A stretch of 16,675 nt of DNA from Curvibacter sp. Lineage in GTDB: Bacteria; Pseudomonadota; Gammaproteobacteria; Burkholderiales; Burkholderiaceae_C. Positions 6,922 to 12,480 of this stretch are shown here, one piece after another (the first letter of the stretch is position 1; the number at the start of each line of letters is the position of its first letter). The notes beneath the pieces are model-generated. The model worked only from the letters and a program-made list of their open reading frames with translations, was not told where the DNA came from and did no database searches. The position numbers were made by a program, and so were the translations under genes. The DNA lies in NCBI GenBank assembly GCA_003500955.1, contig DNQP01000243.1:1-16675 (forward strand), in the 5' to 3' direction.

Positions 6922-7467
6922 TTATTGGAGCTCGCGCCAGAGCTTCAGGTCCTGCTCGGAGAGCTTGCCAATTTTGCGATGCAAGATCACCCCATCCGCA
7001 CCGAACAGGACGGAAAAGGGCAGGCCGCCGGCCTGATTGCCCAGATTCTTGCTCAGGGTGAGCCCCTCCATGCCCGCCAGTACCACCGGGAAGGCCAGCG
7101 GCTGCCGACCCAGAAAGCTCTGCACAGGCGTCAGCTTGTCCACGGCAATACCAAGCACTTGCCAGCCTTTGGCTGCATTTTCGCGATAGAAGGCATCCAG
7201 TAGCGGCAATTCTTCCACGCAGGGCGGGCACCAGGTGGCCCAGAAATTGATCAGCAAGGGCCGCCCGCGCAGACTCAGCATGGCCAGCCGAGTGCCTGCC
7301 GGCGTATCCAATTCCAGGCCCCAGAGTTGCTGGGCCACGCCCTCATCCAAAGCCGCAGGTGTGTAGCGCCACCAGGCCAGGCCGGTCCCCGCAAGACCTG
7401 CGACAGCTGCCGCGACGCCATACAGGGCACGCCGGCGACTCGGCTGGGCTGTCTGTTCTGGTTCCAA
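6922..7467 (-). CDS. TlpA/ResA-type thioredoxin-like protein, TTG start
   Basis: A 181-residue membrane-anchored or exported thioredoxin-fold protein of the TlpA/AhpC-TSA redoxin type. A single hydrophobic N-terminal segment (about 14-33) follows a run of arginines (RRR at 11-13), which may be an anchor or a weak Tat-like signal. The redox motif WCPPC lies at 79-83 (Cys80, Cys83), preceded by LLINFWAT, and the cis-proline follows in GGLPFSV (Pro150). Such proteins reduce periplasmic disulfides, often for cytochrome c maturation or protection; the specific partner here is unknown. The start codon is TTG. No ATG or GTG is available in frame before the hydrophobic segment, a stop lies three codons upstream, and GAGGTGA sits 4 bases before it. 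The Shine-Dalgarno overlaps the stop of the upstream gene, so translation is probably coupled. Confidence 0.92.
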   Translation of the reverse strand: MEPEQTAQPSRRRALYGVAAAVAGLAGTGLAWWRYTPAALDEGVAQQLWGLELDTPAGTRLAMLSLRGRPLLINFWATWCPPCVEELPLLDAFYRENAAKGWQVLGIAVDKLTPVQSFLGRQPLAFPVVLAGMEGLTLSKNLGNQAGGLPFSVLFGADGVILHRKIGKLSEQDLKLWRELQ

Positions 7468-7471
7468 AAAA

Positions 7472-7478
7472 TCACCTC
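7472..7478 (-). promoter_or_regulatory. Ribosome binding site that decides the TTG start of the TlpA-type gene
   Basis: On the minus strand GAGGTGA lies 4 bases before TTG (7467-7465). It overlaps the TGA stop of the upstream gene (7479-7477), giving TGAGGTGA. This is a strong match to the anti-Shine-Dalgarno and leaves TTG as the only sensible start. Confidence 0.7.
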
Positions 7479-8070
7479 AAATTTCAGTTTCTTCAATCAA
7501 CAGACGGCGAACAGACTCCAAATCACCTCGGGGTCGACGCCCTTTGCTGTCACGTAGTAAGGCGCCACGCAGATCGTCCAGGTCGTTGACCAGCAAATGT
7601 ACCCCGATCGTCTCACCCAGCTCGCGGCTGGGGGCATGAAAGCTCAGCGCCTCGACCGGCTGCTGGTGCAGACCTGTCACGGTGCGGGGCTCATAGGCCA
7701 CGCCCAGATCGATCAGGGCGATCTCGGCTGACTTCTCGTCCTCGCAGAACAACTGCAGATAGATGTCGGACAGCCGGGTGGCCGTGCCGTGCCAGACCGC
7801 GCCGCCCAGATGGGGCTGAAAGCGCTCCAGGCGCTCCATCCAATGCAGGGCCAGACGACGCAGAGCACGCAGTTCGGCCGGCTGAGTGTCGGCGCAGAAC
7901 AAGGCGATGTGCTCGCGCACCGCGTCCTCCACCGCATCGTTGTCCGGCAGGGCTGTGCGCTGAGGCAGACCCAGCTGCTTCACGGCACGGCGCTTGGCCG
8001 GCCCGTACTCCAGCCCCTCATCGACCACCAGGCGCGCCGCGATCGCGGCAATTTCGTCTTGAGCACTCAC
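7477..8070 (-). CDS. Conserved protein of unknown function beside mpl (nucleotidyltransferase-like motif)
   Basis: I do not recognise a characterised family. With the GTG at 8070 the protein has 197 residues, is soluble and has no signal peptide. The N-terminus (LVVDEGLEYGPAKRRAVKQLGL) looks like a compact helical module. The centre reads GGAVWHGTATRLSDIYLQLF (89-108), then EIALIDLG. This resembles the GG/GS...SDIDL pattern of minimal nucleotidyltransferases, but the second acidic residue of the pair is missing, so catalysis is doubtful. The frame is open to another GTG at 8103. I prefer 8070 because CACAAT lies 6 bases before it, matching the leaderless layout of other genes here, and because the extra 11 residues look unstructured. 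It is divergent from mpl and translationally coupled to the TlpA-type gene downstream. Confidence 0.75.
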   Translation of the reverse strand: MSAQDEIAAIAARLVVDEGLEYGPAKRRAVKQLGLPQRTALPDNDAVEDAVREHIALFCADTQPAELRALRRLALHWMERLERFQPHLGGAVWHGTATRLSDIYLQLFCEDEKSAEIALIDLGVAYEPRTVTGLHQQPVEALSFHAPSRELGETIGVHLLVNDLDDLRGALLRDSKGRRPRGDLESVRRLLIEETEI

Positions 8071-8076
8071 AGACGG

Positions 8077-8082
8077 ATTGTG
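8077..8082 (-). promoter_or_regulatory. -10-like hexamer of the unknown gene beside mpl
   Basis: On the minus strand CACAAT ends 6 bases before the GTG at 8070. Transcription would begin at or next to the start codon. It is the divergent partner of the mpl hexamer at 8114-8119. No good -35 is apparent. Confidence 0.35.
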
Positions 8083-8113
8083 CTCCCCCGCCGAAGGCCC
8101 CACGCCCGCCCCC

Positions 8114-8119
8114 TAGAAT
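8114..8119 (+). promoter_or_regulatory. -10 hexamer of mpl, predicted leaderless transcript
   Basis: TAGAAT ends 6 bases before the mpl ATG at 8126. The usual -10 to start distance puts the first transcribed base at or within a base of the A of ATG. No Shine-Dalgarno sequence exists in the intervening GCCCG. A -35 element is weak or absent. Confidence 0.5.
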
Positions 8120-8125
8120 CGCCCG

Positions 8126-9517
8126 ATGCATATCCACATCCTCGGCATCTGCGGCACCTTCATGGGAGGACTGGCCGCCCTCGCCCGTGAAGCGGGCCAC
8201 CAGGTCACCGGCTGCGATGCCGGCGTCTACCCGCCCATGAGCGACCAGCTGCGCGCGCTGGGCATTGACCTGATCGAGGGCTTTGCTGCCGAACAGATGG
8301 CCTTGAAGCCGGACATGTATGTGATCGGCAATGTGGTGAGCCGCGCCCGCACGGCCGACGGTGCACCGAAGTTCCCGCTGATGGAAGCCATCCTCGAAGC
8401 CGGCGCCCCCTACACCAGCGGCCCGCAATGGCTCGCCGAGCACGTGCTGCAGGGCCGCCACGTGCTGGCCGTGGCCGGCACCCACGGCAAGACCACCACC
8501 ACCTCGATGCTGGCCTGGATCCTCGAGGCCAACGGACGCCAGCCCGGCTTTCTGGTCGGCGGTGTGCCCATGAATTTCGGCATCTCGGCCCGGCTAGGTG
8601 GCTTGGCGGCAGCAGGACAACGCCCGCTCTTCGTGATCGAGGCCGACGAGTACGACACAGCCTTCTTCGACAAGCGCAGCAAATTCGTGCACTATCGCCC
8701 GCGCACGGCGGTGCTCAACAACCTGGAGTTCGACCACGCCGACATCTTCGACGACCTGGCGGCCATCGAACGCCAGTTCCACCACCTGGTGCGCACCGTC
8801 CCGGGCACGGGCCGCATCGTGGTCAACGGGCTGGAGGAAAGCCTGGCGCGCGTGCTGCATGCCGGCTGCTGGAGCGAGGTGCGCAGCTTCGGCGCGGCCG
8901 TGAGCGACTTCAGCCCCCGCGGCGAGCCGCACGATTTCGACGTCCTGCAACAAGGCCAGGCTGTCGCGCGTGTTCAATGGGGCTTGAGCGGCGTGCACAA
9001 CCAGCTCAACGCGCTGGCCGCCATCGCTGCGGCCGAACACGTAGGTGTGGCGCCGGCCGATGCGGCTCGTGCGCTGGGCGAGTTCCAGAACGTCAAGCGC
9101 CGCATGGAAGTGCGCGGCGCCGTACGCGGCATCACGGTCTACGACGACTTCGCCCACCACCCCACGGCCATCCGCACCACGGTGGACGGCTTGCGCCGCC
9201 AGGTCGGCAAGACGGCCCGCATCCTGGCCGTCTTCGAGCCGCGCAGCAACACCATGAAACTCGGCACCATGAAGGCCCAGCTGCCCTGGAGCCTGGAAGA
9301 TGCCGACCTGGCTTTCTGCCACAGCGGCGGACTGGGCTGGGACGCGCGCGAGGCCCTGGCCCCCATGGGCGCGCGCGCCCAGGTGGCCGACAACATCGAG
9401 GTGCTTGTACAAGAGGTGGTCACCGCGGCGCGACCGGGTGACCACATCCTCTGCATGAGCAACGGCGGCTTCGGCGGCGTGCACCAGAAGCTGCTCGACG
9501 CATTGGGTCGAACTTGA
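8126..9517 (+). CDS. mpl: UDP-N-acetylmuramate:L-alanyl-gamma-D-glutamyl-meso-diaminopimelate ligase (murein peptide ligase)
   Basis: Mpl joins the recycled murein tripeptide directly to UDP-MurNAc, returning it to peptidoglycan synthesis in the cytosol. The 463-residue protein has the Mur ligase order. The N-terminal Rossmann domain begins with HIHILGICGTFMGG (2-15). The ATP-binding loop is AGTHGKTTTTSM (117-128). Next come EADEYDTAFFDKRSKF (172-187) and the LNNLEFDHADIF segment (197-208), both typical of Mpl rather than MurC, and the C-terminal domain includes YDDFAHHPTAI. MurC-type ligases start differently and lack the DEYDTAFFDKRSK signature, so Mpl is favoured. It is transcribed divergently from the unknown gene and converges on aroG; copy B of the hairpin element lies in the gap after it. 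A -10 hexamer abuts the start, predicting a leaderless mRNA. Confidence 0.95.
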   Translation: MHIHILGICGTFMGGLAALAREAGHQVTGCDAGVYPPMSDQLRALGIDLIEGFAAEQMALKPDMYVIGNVVSRARTADGAPKFPLMEAILEAGAPYTSGPQWLAEHVLQGRHVLAVAGTHGKTTTTSMLAWILEANGRQPGFLVGGVPMNFGISARLGGLAAAGQRPLFVIEADEYDTAFFDKRSKFVHYRPRTAVLNNLEFDHADIFDDLAAIERQFHHLVRTVPGTGRIVVNGLEESLARVLHAGCWSEVRSFGAAVSDFSPRGEPHDFDVLQQGQAVARVQWGLSGVHNQLNALAAIAAAEHVGVAPADAARALGEFQNVKRRMEVRGAVRGITVYDDFAHHPTAIRTTVDGLRRQVGKTARILAVFEPRSNTMKLGTMKAQLPWSLEDADLAFCHSGGLGWDAREALAPMGARAQVADNIEVLVQEVVTAARPGDHILCMSNGGFGGVHQKLLDALGRT

Positions 9518-9542
9518 AGCGGACGGTATTCAGCGCAAGACA

Positions 9543-9633
9543 CCGCGGAACCGGCTTGGCCGGGCCGCTGGTGTCGCCCCTTGAGGGGGTGGCGGAGCGA
9601 CACGCAGTGCGCGCAGCCTGGGGGGAGCTTTAT
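9543..9633 (-). repeat. Dispersed intergenic hairpin element, copy B (mpl/aroG gap)
   Basis: This element fills most of the 112-base convergent gap and reaches the aroG stop codon. It contains CCGGC-TTG-GCCGG (9551-9563), a central CCCC-TTGA-GGGG hairpin (9577-9588) inside an outer stem GTGTCG/CGACAC (9571-9576 with 9598-9603), and a GCGC-rich arm followed by a G-run. It shares the CCG-GGAACCGGC border, the GCCGGGCC segment, the central C-run/G-run hairpin and the final G-run with copy A at 4885-4955, in the same orientation. Both copies begin directly after a minus-strand stop codon. It probably ends or protects the aroG and mpl transcripts. Confidence 0.7.
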
Positions 9634-10754
9634 CCGCGGCGGGCCTTCACCGAATCCGACAGCACCTGCAAGGCGGCGAGGGAGTCGTCCCAACCCAGGC
9701 AGGCGTCGGTGATGCTCTTGCCGTACTCGAGCTTGTCCGCATCGTCCTTGCCCGGCGTGAACTTCTGGGCGCCGGCATTGAGATGGCTCTCGATCATCAC
9801 GCCGAAGATGCTGCGTGAGCCACCCGAAATCTGGCCGGCGATGTCTCGCGCCACCTCCAGCTGCTTCTCGTGCTGCTTGCTGCTGTTGGCATGGCTGCAG
9901 TCCACCATCAGCGTGGCCGGCAGCTTGGACGCCTCCAATTCCTTGCAGGCCGCGGCCACATTGGCTGCGTCGTAGTTGGGCGTCTTGCCGCCGCGCAGGA
10001 TCACGTGGCAGTCCTTGTTGCCGTTGGTCTGCACGATGGCCACCTTGCCGTTCTTGTGCACCGACAGGAAGTGGTGGCCACGCGCGGCGGCCTGGATGGC
10101 GTCGGTCGCGATCTTGATATTGCCATCCGTGCCGTTCTTGAAGCCGATGGGAGCGCTCAGGCCCGAAGCCAGTTCGCGGTGCACCTGGCTTTCGGTCGTG
10201 CGGGCGCCAATGGCGCCCCAGGCGATCAGGTCACCGATGTACTGCGGCGAGATCACGTCCAGGAACTCGCTGCCCGCCGGCAGGCCCAGGCGGTTGATCT
10301 CGATCAGCAGCTGGCGCGCGATGCGCAGGCCCTCGTCGATGCGGTAGCTCTCGTCGAGGTAGGGATCGTTGATCAGGCCCTTCCAGCCCACCGTGGTGCG
10401 CGGCTTCTCGAAGTACACACGCATCACGATCTCCAGCGTGTCCTTGTACTTGTCGCGCTGCGCCTTGAGGCGGCGGGCGTACTCCACGGCGGCGGCCGGA
10501 TCGTGGATCGAGCAGGGGCCGATGATGACCAGCAGGCGGTCGTCCTTGCCGGCCATGATGTTGTGGATGGTGTGGCGGGTGTGGGAGATCAGGCTCTCCA
10601 CCGGCGTACCACTGATGGGAAAGAAGCGGATGAGGTGTTCGGGCGGGGGCAACACGGTGATGTCCTTGATGCGTTCGTCGTCGGTGCGGCTGGTCTTGTC
10701 ACCGGGATGCGCATACCAGGCGTCGGTGCTGGTGGGTTGGGCTTGGGCCGTCAT
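9630..10754 (-). CDS. aroG: 3-deoxy-7-phosphoheptulonate (DAHP) synthase, class I AroFGH type
   Basis: Condenses phosphoenolpyruvate with erythrose 4-phosphate, the committed step of the shikimate pathway to Phe, Tyr and Trp. The 374-residue protein is colinear with E. coli AroG, with a longer N-terminus. Metal ligands are visible as Cys81 (IIGPCSIHD), His288 (VDCSHANSSKQ), Glu322 (VMIESHLNAG) and Asp350 (KSITDACLGW). The PRTTVGWKGLINDP segment (118-131) is the PEP/E4P-binding signature. Which isozyme it is (Phe-, Tyr- or Trp-sensitive) cannot be fixed from sequence alone, so the symbol denotes the family. AAGGAG lies 7 bases before the ATG. The upstream DNA carries an aromatic-rich leader peptide and a terminator hairpin, so expression is predicted to be set by attenuation. 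The stop is followed at once by hairpin element copy B. Confidence 0.96.
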   Translation of the reverse strand: MTAQAQPTSTDAWYAHPGDKTSRTDDERIKDITVLPPPEHLIRFFPISGTPVESLISHTRHTIHNIMAGKDDRLLVIIGPCSIHDPAAAVEYARRLKAQRDKYKDTLEIVMRVYFEKPRTTVGWKGLINDPYLDESYRIDEGLRIARQLLIEINRLGLPAGSEFLDVISPQYIGDLIAWGAIGARTTESQVHRELASGLSAPIGFKNGTDGNIKIATDAIQAAARGHHFLSVHKNGKVAIVQTNGNKDCHVILRGGKTPNYDAANVAAACKELEASKLPATLMVDCSHANSSKQHEKQLEVARDIAGQISGGSRSIFGVMIESHLNAGAQKFTPGKDDADKLEYGKSITDACLGWDDSLAALQVLSDSVKARRG

Positions 10755-10761
10755 CGTGTCG

Positions 10762-10767
10762 CTCCTT
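10762..10767 (-). promoter_or_regulatory. Ribosome binding site of aroG
   Basis: On the minus strand AAGGAG lies 7 bases before the ATG at 10754. It lies beyond the attenuator hairpin and U-run, so it is transcribed only in read-through mRNA. Confidence 0.8.
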
Positions 10768-10794
10768 GTTGCTCGTTGGATGGTGGATCAGGTC

Positions 10795-10826
10795 AAAAAA
10801 AAACCGCCGGCGAGGCCGGCGGTTTT
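10795..10826 (-). terminator. Attenuator terminator hairpin upstream of aroG
   Basis: On the minus strand the arms CCGCCGG and CCGGCGG pair perfectly. The arms occupy 10804-10810 and 10816-10822, with a 5-base loop between them and up to four flanking A-T pairs. Nine consecutive T follow (10803-10795). This is the best intrinsic terminator in the window. It lies between the leader peptide and the aroG ribosome binding site, so it can stop transcription before aroG. It could also terminate tldD read-through. The plus direction ends in only four T. Confidence 0.9.
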
Positions 10827-10854
10827 GAATTCGGGACGTTTCTTGCGGGTACGT

Positions 10855-10926
10855 TCAGAACTCTCTCTCGCCGGCGGCGTGTGAGAACCAAAAGTAGCCA
10901 AAAAAGTAGAAACGGGTCGAGACCAT
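10855..10926 (-). CDS. aroG leader peptide, 23 residues, aromatic-rich
   Basis: A short open frame that begins MVSTRFYFFGYFWFSHAAGE and ends in REF before TGA. Residues 6-14 (FYFFGYFWF) hold five Phe, two Tyr and one Trp, so eight of nine are aromatic. It ends about 30 bases before the terminator hairpin and lies in the same direction as aroG. Such codon runs are the hallmark of attenuation leaders such as PheL (Phe) and TrpL (Trp); here the mix matches the three end products of the pathway that aroG opens. No Shine-Dalgarno is present. A TATATT hexamer lies 7 bases before the ATG, so the peptide is probably translated from a leaderless transcript. Chance is an unlikely explanation given both the codons and the position. 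Confidence 0.82.
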   Translation of the reverse strand: MVSTRFYFFGYFWFSHAAGEREF

Positions 10927-10933
10927 GACAGTC

Positions 10934-10964
10934 AATATAGCACAGAAAAATCGAGGCCTGGCAA
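10934..10964 (-). promoter_or_regulatory. Predicted promoter of the aroG leader transcript
   Basis: On the minus strand TTGCCA (10959-10964) and TATATT (10934-10939) are 19 bases apart, slightly longer than ideal. The -10 is the closest match to consensus in the region and lies in locally AT-rich DNA between the tldD stop and the leader ATG. The predicted start of transcription is at or next to the leader ATG at 10926. Confidence 0.55.
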
Positions 10965-10974
10965 CTTCAGCGGG

Positions 10975-12435
10975 TCAGGCCGTGCCACCGACCGTCAGAC
11001 CGTCGATGCGCAGCGTGGGCTGGCCCACGCCGACCGGCACGCTCTGGCCTTCCTTGCCGCAGGTGCCTACGCCACTGTCCAGGCGCATGTCGTTGCCGAT
11101 CATGGTCACGCGGGTCAGGGCATCGGGACCGTTGCCGACTAGCGTGGCGCCCTTGACGGGGTAAAGGATCTTGCCGTTCTCGACCCACCAGGCCTCGCTG
11201 GCCGAGAACACGAACTTGCCCGAGGTGATGTCGACCTGGCCGCCACCGAAGTTGGTCGCATAGAGCCCACGGCCGATGCTGGCCACGATCTCTTCCGGCG
11301 TCTTGTCACCGCCCAGCATATAGGTGTTGGTCATGCGCGGCATGGGCACATGGGCATAGCTCTCGCGCCGGCCATTACCCGTGGGAGCGGTCTTCATCAG
11401 GCGCGCGTTCATCGCGTCCTGGATGTAGCCCTTGAGGATGCCGTCCTCGATCAGCACGTTGCGCTGGGTGGTGTTGCCCTCGTCATCGACGTTGAGCGAG
11501 CCGCGGCGGTCGGCGATGGTGCCATCGTCCAGCACCGTCACGCCCTTGGCCGCGACGCGCTGGCCGATACGGCCCGAAAACGCGCTTGAGCCTTTGCGGT
11601 TGAAATCACCCTCCAGGCCATGACCGATGGCCTCGTGCAGCAGCACCCCGGGCCAGCCCGGACCCAGCACCACGGTCATTTCGCCCGCCGGGGCCGGACG
11701 CGACTCCAGATTGGTCAGGGCGGCGCCCACGGCCTCGTCCACATACTGGCGGATCATGGCCTCGTCGAAATAGGCCAGGCCGAAGCGGCCGCCGCCGCCG
11801 GACGAACCCATCTCGCGCCGGCCACCCTGCTCGGCAATCACCGTCACCGACAGGCGTACCAGCGGACGCACGTCGGCCGCCAAGGTGCCGTCGGCACGGG
11901 CCACCAGCACCACGTCGTACTCACCCGCCAAACCGGCCATGACCTGGGCCACGCGCGGATCCTTGGCACGGGCGAGCTTTTCCACCTTCTCCAGCAAGGC
12001 CACCTTGGCCGTGCTGTCCAACGTGGCAATCGGGTCGGTGCCCGGATAGAGCGTGCGCGAGCCCGCGATCTTCTGCGCCGCAGCCTTCACGCGCGCGGAC
12101 TTGCCGGCCGCGGCGATGCTGCGCACGGTGCGCGCGGCATCCAGCAGCGAGGCCTCCGAGATGTCGTCGGAATAGGCGAAGGCCGTCTTCTCGCCGCTGA
12201 CGGCGCGCACACCCACGCCCTGGTCGATGCTGAAAGAGCCGGTCTTGACAATGCCCTCCTCCAGGCTCCAGCCCTCGCTGCGCGTGTACTGGAAGTAGAG
12301 ATCGGCGTCGTCCACGCGGTGAGCGCGGATCTCGGACAGGGCGCGCAGCAGGTGCGTTTCGTCCAGGCCGAAAGGCGTGAGCAGCAGCTCGCGGGCAATG
12401 GCCAGACGCTCCAGGGTGGGTTCACGTGAAATCAT
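10975..12435 (-). CDS. tldD: Metalloprotease TldD
   Basis: TldD forms a zinc protease complex with TldE (PmbA). In E. coli the pair matures microcin B17 and degrades the antitoxin CcdA; its housekeeping substrates are less clear. The protein is 486 residues from the start chosen here, matching the family. The metal site HEAIGHGLEGD lies at 267-277 (HExxxH). The conserved segments DDGTIADRRGSLNVDDEG, the AMNARLMKTAPTGNGRR stretch and the C-terminal GTCGKEGQ(S)VPVGVGQP are all present. Two ATGs compete. The one at 12444 is inside a TACAAT hexamer; the one at 12435 lies 7 bases after it and gives MISREPTLERL. The second is preferred as a leaderless start. rodA lies 45 bases upstream. tldE is not in the window. 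Confidence 0.95.
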   Translation of the reverse strand: MISREPTLERLAIARELLLTPFGLDETHLLRALSEIRAHRVDDADLYFQYTRSEGWSLEEGIVKTGSFSIDQGVGVRAVSGEKTAFAYSDDISEASLLDAARTVRSIAAAGKSARVKAAAQKIAGSRTLYPGTDPIATLDSTAKVALLEKVEKLARAKDPRVAQVMAGLAGEYDVVLVARADGTLAADVRPLVRLSVTVIAEQGGRREMGSSGGGGRFGLAYFDEAMIRQYVDEAVGAALTNLESRPAPAGEMTVVLGPGWPGVLLHEAIGHGLEGDFNRKGSSAFSGRIGQRVAAKGVTVLDDGTIADRRGSLNVDDEGNTTQRNVLIEDGILKGYIQDAMNARLMKTAPTGNGRRESYAHVPMPRMTNTYMLGGDKTPEEIVASIGRGLYATNFGGGQVDITSGKFVFSASEAWWVENGKILYPVKGATLVGNGPDALTRVTMIGNDMRLDSGVGTCGKEGQSVPVGVGQPTLRIDGLTVGGTA

Positions 12436-12442
12436 GCAAGCC

Positions 12443-12448
12443 ATTGTA
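12443..12448 (-). promoter_or_regulatory. -10 hexamer of tldD, predicted leaderless transcript
   Basis: On the minus strand TACAAT ends 7 bases before the ATG at 12435, which would be at or next to the first transcribed base. The hexamer overlaps the alternative ATG at 12444, arguing against that start. No Shine-Dalgarno lies before either ATG. Confidence 0.45.
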
Positions 12449-12480
12449 GGCCGCCGCCCTTGCCCCTGCAGCGGACGGGC

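Larger units (their letters stand above)
10795..10926 (-). promoter_or_regulatory. Predicted aromatic amino acid transcription attenuator of aroG
   Basis: The 132-base leader combines an aromatic-rich leader peptide with alternative RNA folds. Numbering from the leader ATG, bases 52-58 (GCCGGCG) can pair with 106-112 (CGCCGGC), which removes the 5' arm of the terminator and forms an antiterminator. Bases 48-51 (CGCC) can instead fold locally on 55-58 (GGCG), which keeps 52-58 occupied and lets the terminator form. A ribosome stalled on the Phe/Tyr/Trp codons (bases 16-42) would cover the 48-51 side and free the antiterminator segment; a ribosome at the stop codon (70-72) would not. This is the logic of the trp and phe attenuators. 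The elements are read directly from the sequence; the regulation is inferred. Confidence 0.8.

Noticed and set aside
4887..7061. 724-codon plus-strand open frame opposite accC and accB
   Set aside because: A shadow frame in GC-rich DNA. Its translation is His/Asp/Leu/Arg-rich with no domain, and the opposite strand encodes the unmistakable AccC and AccB.
8071..8103. Longer version of the unknown gene starting at GTG 8103
   Set aside because: Possible, but it adds 11 low-information residues and leaves only 22 bases between divergent genes. The GTG at 8070 has a -10-like hexamer at the distance seen in other genes here.
10795..10826. Hairpin upstream of aroG as merely the tldD terminator
   Set aside because: It lies about 150 bases past the tldD stop, after a new promoter and the aromatic leader frame, and close to the aroG ribosome binding site. 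Attenuation explains the position better, though it may also stop tldD read-through.
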